A DNA stretch of 64,000 nt from JAJDFU01 sp964641965 (GTDB lineage Bacteria; Bacteroidota; Bacteroidia; Chitinophagales; Saprospiraceae), in assembly GCA_964641965.1 (NCBI GenBank), contig CAZXLD010000025.1, positions 1 through 64,000 on the forward strand, in the 5' to 3' direction. Below, in pieces: positions 47,218 to 56,035 of the stretch; the stretch's first letter is position 1, and each line of letters begins with the position of its first letter. The notes below the pieces were generated by a model. That model did no database searches, was not told the origin of the DNA, and worked only from the letters and a program-made list of their open reading frames with translations. The position numbers and the translations under genes were made by a program.

Positions 47218-47727
47218 GTGCATCAGCTCAATCCCATGGATAAACCAAATTTTAGCATCCAATCGTTTTTCGACAAGTTTCCTCCCTTGCAAACACCCCT
47301 CACCCTGGGCGAAAATTCACACCACTCCTTTTCTTCCCTTAATGAACCCTTGCCTCATGCACTGACCGAACAGTTTATTCTTCCGCACGAGGAAGGCCAG
47401 GTCGACGAGCTCACTGAATTTGTTCCCTGTTTCAGAATTGCGAACGCAGAACCAATAATCGTTTTAGTCTATTGGAAAGCTGGACTATTGAACTATCAGT
47501 ACGTAATGCTTACCTACTCGGAAAAGGGCCAGTGGATCGACCGGAAAGTGATAGGTGGAACTTACAGTGATGGGCAGACGTTAACACAATCTATTTCGAT
47601 TATTGATGAGGATCTAAGTATAACTATTGTTTCGGGGCAGATGGAGGAAGGCGAATCTTTAGATCCCTCAAAAAGTACGGCGTATAATCTGGAGATACTT
47701 CCAAATGGAACTATCGTCAGCCAGTAA
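47218..47727 (+). CDS. Hypothetical protein, soluble
   Basis: A 169-residue acidic protein with no signal peptide, transmembrane segment or motif I recognise. An ATG at 47236 (MDKPNFSIQSFF) is an alternative start six codons in. Beta-strand patterns such as PIIVLVYWKAG, QYVMLTYSEKG and SITIVSGQM suggest a small beta-sandwich or barrel. It is divergent from sdhC and lies 40 bp before the RNase R gene, so it may be co-transcribed with it. No function is proposed. Confidence 0.65.
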   Translation: MHQLNPMDKPNFSIQSFFDKFPPLQTPLTLGENSHHSFSSLNEPLPHALTEQFILPHEEGQVDELTEFVPCFRIANAEPIIVLVYWKAGLLNYQYVMLTYSEKGQWIDRKVIGGTYSDGQTLTQSISIIDEDLSITIVSGQMEEGESLDPSKSTAYNLEILPNGTIVSQ

Positions 47728-47767
47728 ATACGTTGTTTCACATTCGTAGCCGGCAAAAGGAATACCA

Positions 47768-49957
47768 ATGCCAGGCAGAAACTACTATATGACCAAAAAG
47801 AAAAAACTCAAAAAAGGCGAAGGCCGAAAATTAACCGCGCAGCAACTACAGCGGGAGATCCTAAAAATGTTGGCGCGACAGCCAAAGAAGCGCTTCAATC
47901 CCAAACAGATCGGCCAAAAGCTAAATTCCGCGAACAACCGGGATAGCATTCAGCATGCCCTCGATAAGCTGGCTGAAACCAATCAGATCTTTGCCCTCGG
48001 CAATTATAAATATCAGGTTCGAAAAGCCCCTGGAAAAGGATTACCCTCCAGGGAATATACCGGAAAGGTAGATATGACCCTTTCGGGTGCAGCCTACATC
48101 ATTGTAGAAGAATTAGAAGATGACATCCGTGTAAATCCACGAAATCTCAATACGGCTCTGGATGGCGACAAAGTCCGAATACGAGCTTGGACCCACCGAG
48201 GACGTTCGCGGATGGAAGGGGAAGTGACTGAAATCCTCGAACGGGCGGCAAAACGCTATCTGGGTACGTACTGGAAATATGAAAATTACGGCCTGGTAAC
48301 TCCGCAAGGGAAAATGCCGTACGATATTCAAATTCCGATTGGAAAAGAACTAGGGGCAAATGACGGCGAAAAAGTAGTTGTAGCCATTACCGGCTGGACG
48401 AAGGGAAAATATCCACAGCCATTGGGAGAGATCACCGGTGTGCTGGGTGCACCAGGCAGTAACGACATTGAGATGAAGGCCATCCTGATTAATAATGGCT
48501 TTGACCTGGATTTCCCGGACGAAGTTATGCAGGAATCCCAACAGTTATCTGATACAATCTTGCCTGACGAGTTGGAAAAACGGCGCGATATGCGCACGAT
48601 TACCACTTTCACGATTGATCCGCTCACCGCTAAAGATTTTGACGATGCTTTATCTGTTGAATGGAAAGAAAACGAGCAAGTCGAAATTGGAGTGCACATT
48701 GCAGATGTAACCCATTTCGTTCAACCTAAAACTGCCTTAGACAAGGAAGCGTTTAAGCGATCTACCTCTGTATATCTGGTCGACAGGGTACTTCCAATGC
48801 TCCCCGAGCGCTTATCCAATGAACTCTGTTCGCTGCGGCCGGGCGAAGATAAATTTACTTTTTCCTGCGTTTTCACCTTCGACAAAAATCTGAATATAAA
48901 GAGTCGATGGATCGGTAAAACGTTCACCCATTCCAACAGACGGTTTACCTACGAAGAAGCGCAGGAAATCATTGAGGCTAAAGAAGGAGCTTTTTCCAAA
49001 GAACTTCTCCTGCTCAATAAAATAGCTCACCGATTACGCAATCGCCGGTTTAAAAAAGGGGCGATCAACTTTGAATCGGATGAAGTGCAATTCAGGCTGG
49101 ATGATGATAGCAAACCGGTAGAAATTTATGTAAAACAACGGAAGGATGCGCATCTATTGGTTGAAGACTTCATGCTATTGGCTAACCGGAGTGTAGCGGA
49201 GTACATAGACAAAATGCAAGCGGAACAGGCCGAGATCCCGTTTGTATACAGGGTGCACGATGAACCTAACGGAGAAAAAGTAGATGAACTGGCCCGGTTT
49301 GCCTCCGAATTGGGATTCGAGATCGATACGAATAGTCCACGATCCATAGCCAATTCCTATAATCGATTATTAAAGGCAGGTGAGGAAAACCCGGGTCTAC
49401 GGGTATTGGCCCCAATGGCGATTCGCACTATGGCCAAGGCCGAGTATACTACAGAAAATATAGGGCACTACGGCCTAGGGTTTGAGCATTACACCCATTT
49501 TACCTCTCCGATACGGAGATACTCGGATGTGCTGGCGCATCGCATCTTGCAACTCAACCTGATCGGTAAAGAGCCCTATCGAACCGCAAAAAATCCATTG
49601 GAAGAACAATGCCAACACATCAGTCGGATGGAGCGAAAAGCGATGGATGCCGAGCGGGAATCGGTGAAATACAAGCTTGTAGAATTCATGGAAGACCACA
49701 TTGGAGAAACCTTTGATGGGTTCATCAATGGTATTATTGAACGGGGTTTTTTCGTGGAGCTGGCTGATTCGCATGCCGAAGGCATGGTGGCATTCGACTC
49801 CATGCCGGAGCCGGTGAACGTCTCGGCCAGCGGTCTGAGTTTCAAAGGGAAGCGTTCCGGTCGAATATACAAAATGGGAGATCCGGTGAAGGTTACGATT
49901 GTGCGAGCTGATCTGGCAAAACGGCAAATCGATATGCATTTGGCAACGCCGAGCTAA
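47768..49957 (+). CDS. rnr: Ribonuclease R
   Basis: A 729-residue 3'-5' exoribonuclease that degrades structured RNA. It has an N-terminal winged-helix-like region (residues 20-80, NPKQIGQKLNS), cold-shock domains (GAAYIIVEELEDDIRVNPRNLN) and the RNB catalytic core with DPLTAKDFDDALSV, whose Asp residues bind Mg. IADVTHFV and HFTSPIRRYSDVLAHR follow. A C-terminal S1 domain (GETFDGFINGIIERGFFVELAD) ends near the stop, without the long basic tail of E. coli RNase R. The start may be ATG 47789 (MTKKKKLKKGEG) rather than 47768. A terminator follows within 10-40 bp. Confidence 0.96.
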   Translation: MPGRNYYMTKKKKLKKGEGRKLTAQQLQREILKMLARQPKKRFNPKQIGQKLNSANNRDSIQHALDKLAETNQIFALGNYKYQVRKAPGKGLPSREYTGKVDMTLSGAAYIIVEELEDDIRVNPRNLNTALDGDKVRIRAWTHRGRSRMEGEVTEILERAAKRYLGTYWKYENYGLVTPQGKMPYDIQIPIGKELGANDGEKVVVAITGWTKGKYPQPLGEITGVLGAPGSNDIEMKAILINNGFDLDFPDEVMQESQQLSDTILPDELEKRRDMRTITTFTIDPLTAKDFDDALSVEWKENEQVEIGVHIADVTHFVQPKTALDKEAFKRSTSVYLVDRVLPMLPERLSNELCSLRPGEDKFTFSCVFTFDKNLNIKSRWIGKTFTHSNRRFTYEEAQEIIEAKEGAFSKELLLLNKIAHRLRNRRFKKGAINFESDEVQFRLDDDSKPVEIYVKQRKDAHLLVEDFMLLANRSVAEYIDKMQAEQAEIPFVYRVHDEPNGEKVDELARFASELGFEIDTNSPRSIANSYNRLLKAGEENPGLRVLAPMAIRTMAKAEYTTENIGHYGLGFEHYTHFTSPIRRYSDVLAHRILQLNLIGKEPYRTAKNPLEEQCQHISRMERKAMDAERESVKYKLVEFMEDHIGETFDGFINGIIERGFFVELADSHAEGMVAFDSMPEPVNVSASGLSFKGKRSGRIYKMGDPVKVTIVRADLAKRQIDMHLATPS

Positions 49958-49966
49958 AAAAAAACA

Positions 49967-49993
49967 AAGCCGTAAGCAGGTTGCTTACGGCTT
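49967..49993 (+). terminator. Intrinsic terminator after rnr
   Basis: AAGCCGTAAGCA pairs perfectly with TGCTTACGGCTT around GGT, ten bases after the rnr stop. An A run precedes it; the T run after it is short (TTCAC), so it may also serve the opposite strand. Confidence 0.75.
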
Positions 49994-50214
49994 CACTTAA
50001 AATGAAGGAAAACTTGGTGTAAAGAGTTTGACGCAATTGTCTAACTATCGATTCTCTATAAACCTAGATGCAAGAGTATACCCGAGCGCTGCCTGGACGA
50101 AAAATTTTTTTCTTTTTTTTCTTTTCAACCTCTCGGAACAACAAGTAAAAGGGATGATAATGGGGTTCTACTAGCTACCTGTATTGACAAATGAACCTGG
50201 GATTAACACATGGG

Positions 50215-50338
50215 TTCTTTGTGGCCTTCGCGCCTACTTTATGCACTTTGCGGTGAATGACGGAACACCAACTTTTACTTCGAAGAATCTCGTGGTCTCG
50301 ACACTTCGAGAGGCACAGACCGCTAAGAACACGAAGCG
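50215..50338. repeat. Degenerate inverted-repeat intergenic element
   Basis: The left arm carries TTTGTGGCCTTCGCG and CACTTTGCGGTGAAT (50218-50259). The right arm reads ACCGCTAAGAACACGAAGCG (50319-50338), whose complement CGCTTCGTGTTCTTAGCGGT repeats the same words CTT(T/A)GCGGT and TTCG(T/C)G in inverse order. Such word pairs recur in non-coding palindromic elements of many bacteria (from memory). No transposase is nearby. Confidence 0.4.
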
Positions 50339-50709
50339 AAAAAAGTTAATTCCAATTACCATAGGATTACTTGTCCGTACAGCTACCAGGTAGTTGGTAT
50401 GCTGAAGACATAGGGAACGATAAGGAGGGGCAATAGATTAAGCAGAATATATGGAAGCATTAACAGCCTCCTAAAACCCGTTCTAGTGGCCGATAATCTA
50501 TAGGTTGAAAATTCAGTCCGTGAAATGTAAGATTATCTCTAATACTGACATTTGTGCTAACCTTTTAAAAAATTGTCAGCATTTAGCGCCGATGCCGACC
50601 TAGCTAAAAGGTAGGTTTAAACTTGCGTTGGGCTAATCATGGAGGGCTAAAACGCTACATGCCCAACCAGCCATTACGCCGAAGGGTGAAGGAAAAAAGA
50701 ACGCAATAA

Positions 50710-51027
50710 TCAGGCAGGAGTGATCGAAAGTGGATCAAACGTCCGAATATCAACTGGACCTGGATTTTCTAAGGCTTCAGCTAATTTGATAGGCACAGGG
50801 AAGCTATCCAAGCGAACTTTGGGTTGTTGCATAAACCCATATAAACCTAATGCCAGTACTGAGCTTACCACTGCAAAAGCCAGGAATAGAATCCAAGGTG
50901 CAACTTTCTTGTTCTTACGGTGCCCCCTTTGCTCAAGTATCCGGTCGAATACATGCATGGGGGCAGGTTCTTCAAACCCCTGGAGGCTGGATCGAAAAAG
51001 ATGATCTATGGGTAGATTACTTTTCAT
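50710..51027 (-). CDS. Putative anti-sigma-type membrane protein
   Basis: A 105-residue single-pass protein: cytoplasmic N-terminus (about 1-42) with a charged helix, one transmembrane segment (VAPWILFLAFAVVSSVLALGLYGFM, quoted across 42-66 in two parts in the protein), then a 40-residue periplasmic tail. It overlaps the end of the ECF sigma gene by 4 bp (ATGA) and is transcribed with it. Size, topology and position fit a short anti-sigma factor, but no zinc-binding HxxxCxxC motif is present. The role is inferred from context only. Confidence 0.6.
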   Translation of the reverse strand: MKSNLPIDHLFRSSLQGFEEPAPMHVFDRILEQRGHRKNKKVAPWILFLAFAVVSSVLALGLYGFMQQPKVRLDSFPVPIKLAEALENPGPVDIRTFDPLSITPA

Positions 51028-51560
51028 ACTGCTATTCTTTGGAGTTCTCTGATCATCCCCTGGAGCATTTTCCTTGATTTAACAAGTTGAGATCGAGAAG
51101 TACTTTCTGTTATGTTCAATTGTTGAGCAATTTCTGCGTGGCTAAATCCTTCGATTACATATAGATTAAACACCATTTTATACCCATTTGGCAATCGATT
51201 GACCATGCTTAACAACTCTTTTTCACCCAAATCGGCATAAACACCAGGCTCAAAAGAAATGTGTCGCTGATCTAGATCCACCAACGATTCATTGGTAGGT
51301 AGTTTAGACCTATAATGCATCAATGCGGTGTTAACTACAATCCTTCTTACCCAGCCTTCCAGCGCGCCATTGCCTTTAAAGTCCGCAAGATGATCAAAAA
51401 TCTTAATAAATGCATCTTGAAGAATATCCTCAGCTTCCATTCTGTTCCGGCTGTATCGAAGACATACTCCCATCATTTTTCCAGCAAATCGCTGAAAGAA
51501 GATTTTCTGCATGTCCCGGTCTTCCCGGATACAACCTTTAACAAGTTCCCTGTCTGTCAC
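51024..51560 (-). CDS. ECF-type RNA polymerase sigma factor
   Basis: A 178-residue sigma-70 family factor of the ECF group. Region 2 shows GKMMGVCLRYSRNRMEAEDI with LQDAFIKIFDHL (about 29-60); GWVRRIVVNTALMHYRS follows. Region 4 has LPNGYKMVFNLYVIEGFSH then AEIAQQLNITESTSRSQLVK (about 118-165), the helix-turn-helix that reads the -35 element. It is coupled by a 4-bp overlap to a small membrane protein that may control it. The signal and regulon are unknown. Confidence 0.95.
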   Translation of the reverse strand: MTDRELVKGCIREDRDMQKIFFQRFAGKMMGVCLRYSRNRMEAEDILQDAFIKIFDHLADFKGNGALEGWVRRIVVNTALMHYRSKLPTNESLVDLDQRHISFEPGVYADLGEKELLSMVNRLPNGYKMVFNLYVIEGFSHAEIAQQLNITESTSRSQLVKSRKMLQGMIRELQRIAV

Positions 51561-51831
51561 TCGCCTGTTTCGGATTTGATCCAGCCTGTATGTTTGGGCT
51601 GAAATTAAGAATCGAATTCAGCTATGTAGACTAAACGCCATTGTACAAGATACGATTTTATCTTGCTGCTGCTAAAATTTACCTGACTTGTTTACTCTAA
51701 GCAAGCGACAAGCATTCAGTAATGGTAATAAACAGTTCAAAATTGGAATTCAGGCTGACCAAAGGGGTATTGCTCTTCGCATAACTGGATGGATTGTCTA
51801 AATTCGCGGCCTGATTAATTGAGTATTAAGT

Positions 51832-52917
51832 ATGGTGCGATTCAGAATAGTTTTTGGAGTTGGATGTTTATTGATGTGTTCCTGGTTTGTGGGTCAAACG
51901 CAGGAAAATGGGGATACCACCATTTATCAGATAGTCGAACAAATGCCTCGGTTTCCTATTTGTGAAATCCTGGACACTACGGTTGAGGTAAAAAAGAGAT
52001 GTGCCGAAGAGGCATTCCTGGCATTCATGTACGAAAACATCCGGTACCCGATCGAGGCCATGCAGCAAAACTTGGAAGGGACAGTAGTCGTCTCTTTCGT
52101 AGTTGAAAAAAGCGGTCATATTTCACAACCCGGTATTGTCAAAGATATTGGAGGCGGCTGCGCAGCTGAGGCCTTGCGCGTAGTAGAGGGTATGCGTGAA
52201 ATGGGTATGCGATGGGTACCCGGCATGCGCGAAGGAGATACTGTCAGAGTTAAACTTTCCATCCCTCTTCGATTCCGAATTGAGGAACCCCTGCCCTATA
52301 CCTTGATAAACGGTGATACCATCTATACCAATATCGATACCTTCCCACAGTTTATAAGCGAACGTACCCTCCAGGACTATTTCTTGGAAAAACTGGATTA
52401 TCCGGAAGAATGGAAGGACAGTTGTAAAGCCGGCATATTAGAAGCCCAGGTCTTGATCCGAAAAGATGGATCGGTAAAGGTGATGGAGATTATAGATATG
52501 AATGAATTGGGGTATTCCTTTTGGGATAAGGCCATAACCGCTTGCGTTTCCACCTATGGATCCTGGAAACCTGCTCGCTTCGAAGGTCAAAATGTGCCTT
52601 ACGCTATCAATATTTCCGTACCATTTATTCCTAATGAAGATCAATGTAAGGACGTAGCTTCCAATTTCAATAAAGCTCGCCAACTGGAAAACGAGGCAAG
52701 AGCATTGCTCGAAAATGAACAAGAGGATGAAGCCTTGGGCAAATTAGCTGAAGCCATTGCTTTATCCCCCAGGGATGCAAGTCTTCATCTGATGAGAGGG
52801 GAAATTTACCTGAATAAGAACGACTACGAAGGTGCCTGCTCCGATATTCGGCTGGCCAGAGAAATTGCCTCTGCAGATTGGTATGAAGAACTGCTGACCA
52901 TTTTCTGTAGAAAATAG
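51832..52917 (+). CDS. Exported protein with two TonB C-terminal-like domains and TPRs
   Basis: A 361-residue protein with a signal peptide (about 1-22, ending GQTQ). Two TonB_C-like domains follow: one at about 60-155 (YENIRYPIEAMQQNLEGTVV, VSFVVEKSGHIS) and one at about 180-280 (LDYPEEWKDSCKAGI, VLIRKDGSVKV). The C-terminus (about 290-355) is TPR-like (EALGKLAEAIALSPRDASLH, LMRGEIYLNKNDYEGA). There is no ExbB-interacting membrane anchor, so it is not a classical TonB; it is more likely a periplasmic protein using these folds for binding. It is divergent from the ECF sigma gene across 271 bp, which could make it a target. Confidence 0.82.
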   Translation: MVRFRIVFGVGCLLMCSWFVGQTQENGDTTIYQIVEQMPRFPICEILDTTVEVKKRCAEEAFLAFMYENIRYPIEAMQQNLEGTVVVSFVVEKSGHISQPGIVKDIGGGCAAEALRVVEGMREMGMRWVPGMREGDTVRVKLSIPLRFRIEEPLPYTLINGDTIYTNIDTFPQFISERTLQDYFLEKLDYPEEWKDSCKAGILEAQVLIRKDGSVKVMEIIDMNELGYSFWDKAITACVSTYGSWKPARFEGQNVPYAINISVPFIPNEDQCKDVASNFNKARQLENEARALLENEQEDEALGKLAEAIALSPRDASLHLMRGEIYLNKNDYEGACSDIRLAREIASADWYEELLTIFCRK

Positions 52918-52933
52918 CCAACAGTTTTCAAGT

Positions 52934-54223
52934 TTATCCTACGGCGACTGCTTTACCGATAGTCGTACCAGAAGGAACGGTAACTCCTTTTTTCAATACG
53001 ATCACTCCATTGCGAATGACATAGTGATCCGTTTCGATATCCTCGAGGCTGTCATCTCCGCAAATCGTGACGTCATTGCCGACCCGGGTATTTTTCTCGA
53101 TAATGGCTTTCTCAATATGACAGTTTTGGCCAATACCCATGGGTACTCCATGCATAGGGTTCTGGATTTCCTCCAGGGTTTCGTAATAGTCATGGCCAAA
53201 AATAACGGAACGTTCAACTCGAGTTCCGTTACCGATCCGAGACCGTATTCCTACAATAGAGCGATTGATCTCATCTGCCATAATAATACATCCTTCTGCC
53301 ACAACTGACTGGTTGAATCGCGTACCAAATACTTTGGACGGGGCCAAAAGACGTGGACGCGTGTAGATCATATATTCGTTGTCAAACAAATTGAACTCCG
53401 GAATATCATCGGTCATGGCAATATTGGCTTCATAAAAAGATCTAACCGTCCCAATATCTTCCCAATAGCCTCCATAGGGATAGCTGAACACCCTGAAATC
53501 TTCCCCAATAGCAGATGGTATGATTTCCTTTCCGAAATCGATAGAATTCGGATGCTCCTCAAACAACCTGATTAGCGCTTCTTTACGGAAAATGTAAATT
53601 CCCATAGAAGCGAGATAGATTTTATTTTGGCTGCTGTATTTTTCCTCCACAGGTGATGACCAGTCCCCTAATAAGTCCTGGCTTGGCTTCTCAATAAAAC
53701 TACTGATCATACCTTCTTGATCGGTTTTCAGAATACCGAAAGCCGAAGCTTGTTCTGCGATCACCGGAATCGTGGCAATGGTCACATCTGCGTCTCGATT
53801 GACATGAAAGAGTGCCAATTCCTCGAAATTCATTTGGTACAGTTGATCTCCGGAAAGGATCAGAATGTAATCGTAGTTATGGTTGGCCAGGTGATGCATG
53901 GTCTGGCGTACAGCATCAGCAGTTCCCTGAAACCAGTCGGCGCTGGTGGGAGTTTGTTCTGCCGCCAATATATCCACGAAGGCCTCTGAAAAATGATCAA
54001 AAGCAAAGGCATTCTTAATGTGCTGATTGAGTGAGGCCGAGTTGTACTGCGTCAGTACGAACATCCGTCGAACCCCGGAATTCAAGCAATTTGAAATCGG
54101 AATATCGATCAAGCGGTATTTCCCCCCTATCGGAACGGCGGGTTTCGATCGTTGGCTGGTAAGCGGATAAAGACGAGTTCCTGCTCCTCCACCAAGGATC
54201 AGAGCTATCATGTTGATGACCAT
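52934..54223 (-). CDS. glgC: Glucose-1-phosphate adenylyltransferase
   Basis: A 429-residue enzyme making ADP-glucose for glycogen. The N-terminus carries ALILGGGAGTRLYPLTSQRS and KPAVPIGGKYRLIDIPISNC. Further motifs are ADAVRQTMHHL, the glucose-1-P-binding FIEKP, and the C-terminal left-handed beta-helix (hexapeptide repeats, VSGTTIGKAVAVG-like end). An ATG at 54211 is an alternative start four codons in. It starts 8 bp after the glgA stop, so glgA-glgC form an operon for glycogen synthesis. Confidence 0.96.
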   Translation of the reverse strand: MVINMIALILGGGAGTRLYPLTSQRSKPAVPIGGKYRLIDIPISNCLNSGVRRMFVLTQYNSASLNQHIKNAFAFDHFSEAFVDILAAEQTPTSADWFQGTADAVRQTMHHLANHNYDYILILSGDQLYQMNFEELALFHVNRDADVTIATIPVIAEQASAFGILKTDQEGMISSFIEKPSQDLLGDWSSPVEEKYSSQNKIYLASMGIYIFRKEALIRLFEEHPNSIDFGKEIIPSAIGEDFRVFSYPYGGYWEDIGTVRSFYEANIAMTDDIPEFNLFDNEYMIYTRPRLLAPSKVFGTRFNQSVVAEGCIIMADEINRSIVGIRSRIGNGTRVERSVIFGHDYYETLEEIQNPMHGVPMGIGQNCHIEKAIIEKNTRVGNDVTICGDDSLEDIETDHYVIRNGVIVLKKGVTVPSGTTIGKAVAVG

Positions 54224-54231
54224 TATTTTAT

Positions 54232-55683
54232 CTATTTAGTAAGTTGAAACAATTCTTCATAAAGGTCCGCATAAGCTTTTGCTGACCGTTGCCAGGAAAA
54301 GTCAGCTGCCATATCTCGCTTGCGAACTTCCGTAAATAATTCAGGATCCGTATAAAGGGCTGCGGCTCGCCGCAGGGCCATTTCTGCTTCGTCCAGGTTG
54401 AACTCGTCAAACCGAATGCCCAAGCCATTATCCGGATCTTCCTCCAGATCTATTACAGAGTCCTTTAACCCTCCAACAGTCCGTACAACAGGGATGGTAC
54501 CATATCGCATGCTGTACATTTGATTCAGGCCGCATGGCTCTATCCTGGAAGGCATCAGAAGAAAATCGGACCCGGCGTATAATTGGTGCGCCAAGCCTTC
54601 ATTGTATTCCAACGCACAATCAAAAAAACCGGGATGGTGGTAGGTCAACGCCTTGAACGCTTCGTGTAAATGCGCCTCACCAGTTCCCAATACCAGATAG
54701 GTCATGGGCACTTCATCTTCTATCAGTCGACCAATCAGGTCAGGTAAAAGATCTCCCCCTTTTTCCCGTACCAATCGTCCGATAAAAGTAGCGATCGGAT
54801 AACCTTCCTTCAAATTGAAACGCTGGTAAAGCGGCTCCTTGTTCGCCCTTTTAAAAGCCTCCAAATCGCCTTCATATCGGGCAGCCAGGAAGGAATCCTT
54901 CTGCGGGTCCCACACATCTGTGTCGATCCCATTAAGAATACCGACCGATTTTTCCTCCTCGTGTTGAAGTAACCATTCCAACCCATTGGCGTCGGTGCGA
55001 AGCTCCTGCAGGTAATTTGGAGATACAGTAGTGACACGCCAAGCCGTTTTAATACCGGTGGCAAGAGGATTGATTTGATAGTTCCAATCCAGGATTCCTC
55101 TGGCGTCGGGATGAATAGGCGGTAAGAGCGATTCCCGATCCCATCCAAAGCCTCCGTGATATTCCCCGTTGTGAATGGTAAATACAGTAGGCAGGTTTTT
55201 AAGGAGGCCGAATGGCTCACTATGTTGGACCAAGAATGGGATCAGTCCCGTATGATGATCATGACAATGGAGCAGTTTCGGGCGTTTCTTAAGGTGATAA
55301 ATCCAGTCTATAGCCGCCTGCTGAAAACACAAAAATCGTTCTACATCATCTTGATAATACCATCCCCCCGGATCTGCATAAATACCCTGGCGATCAAACT
55401 TCCCCGGAATGTTCATCAAAAAAAGTGGAAACCCCAAGGGATCTCCAATGACCCGCTCAACTGCAAATGGAATGGTCAACTTTCCCAGGTGGGTAACCCC
55501 GGCATATTCGTATTCCAGCTCTTGCTTTAGGATCCAGGGCGTGTGATATTTGGGCATTATTACAGCCGAACGGTGACCTAGCTGGTTTAAATACTTTGGA
55601 AGTGCTCCTACCACATCGGCGAGTCCGCCGGCCTTGGCTGCAGGATAGCATTCGGCACTGATGTGTAGGATTTCCATTGACAA
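54232..55683 (-). CDS. glgA: Glycogen synthase (GT5 family)
   Basis: A 483-residue glycosyltransferase that extends alpha-1,4-glucan from ADP-glucose. The N-terminal ADP-glucose site reads KAGGLADVVGALPKYLNQLGH near 17-37. Further motifs are HNGEYHGGFGW, the C-terminal domain start FIGRLVREKGGDLL, and the catalytic EPCGLNQMYSMRYGTIPVVR followed by VGGLKDSV. Start ATG 55683 or the ATG two codons later are both possible. First gene of a two-gene glycogen operon with glgC. Confidence 0.96.
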   Translation of the reverse strand: MSMEILHISAECYPAAKAGGLADVVGALPKYLNQLGHRSAVIMPKYHTPWILKQELEYEYAGVTHLGKLTIPFAVERVIGDPLGFPLFLMNIPGKFDRQGIYADPGGWYYQDDVERFLCFQQAAIDWIYHLKKRPKLLHCHDHHTGLIPFLVQHSEPFGLLKNLPTVFTIHNGEYHGGFGWDRESLLPPIHPDARGILDWNYQINPLATGIKTAWRVTTVSPNYLQELRTDANGLEWLLQHEEEKSVGILNGIDTDVWDPQKDSFLAARYEGDLEAFKRANKEPLYQRFNLKEGYPIATFIGRLVREKGGDLLPDLIGRLIEDEVPMTYLVLGTGEAHLHEAFKALTYHHPGFFDCALEYNEGLAHQLYAGSDFLLMPSRIEPCGLNQMYSMRYGTIPVVRTVGGLKDSVIDLEEDPDNGLGIRFDEFNLDEAEMALRRAAALYTDPELFTEVRKRDMAADFSWQRSAKAYADLYEELFQLTK

Positions 55684-55845
55684 GTGTGTTCTTTCGGGAA
55701 AATATGAATTTTGCCTATAAAACCTTAGTAAATAGAAATCAAGATTGGGGCCGAATAGATATTAATTGGAAAAAAGGTATCTAATGATTTAAAGACCTAA
55801 GAGATGCTAAATTAGACCAAAAGGATTTCTCCAAAACCTATTTAA

Positions 55846-55968
55846 TCAATCCGTTTTCAACTTGTCCTTTCGAGCCGCAACCTTTTTCTTTCGCTTTTTA
55901 GGCCGGGTTTTTCCATGCGATTTTCTCCAAATCTTGCCTTTGCGCGTCTTCTTGTCGCCTTTACCCAT
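55846..55968 (-). CDS. 30S ribosomal protein THX
   Basis: A 40-residue, extremely basic protein (MGKGDKKTRKGKIWRKSHGK, then TRPKKRKKKVAARKDK) between the GH3 and glgA genes. MGKGDxKTxKGKI is the hallmark of the THX small-subunit protein family, which in Thermus binds the top of the 30S head. Nearly half the residues are Lys or Arg. It is too short for ordinary ORF cut-offs and easily missed. ATG at 55968, stop TGA at 55848-55846. Confidence 0.88.
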   Translation of the reverse strand: MGKGDKKTRKGKIWRKSHGKTRPKKRKKKVAARKDKLKTD

Positions 55969-56035
55969 ATCAATGATTATTAAGAGGTTAGCTGAAGAAG
56001 ATACAGGTTTTTGTTCTATACTGAAACCCGAATGA

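Larger units (their letters stand above)
49958..50709. other. Long intergenic region with degenerate palindromic element
   Basis: This 752-bp gap separates rnr from the convergent anti-sigma-like gene. It holds the rnr terminator, a T-rich run at 50105-50125 and the inverted-repeat element at 50215-50338. A 69-codon frame at 50184-50393 spans the element and looks accidental. The rest (50400-50700) shows nothing I can name. Confidence 0.55.

Noticed and set aside
50184..50393. 69-codon plus-strand frame after rnr
   Set aside because: It crosses the inverted-repeat element and shows no protein-like features.
51832..52917. TonB energy transducer
   Set aside because: It has two TonB_C-like folds but a cleavable signal instead of an ExbB-binding anchor, and ends in TPRs.
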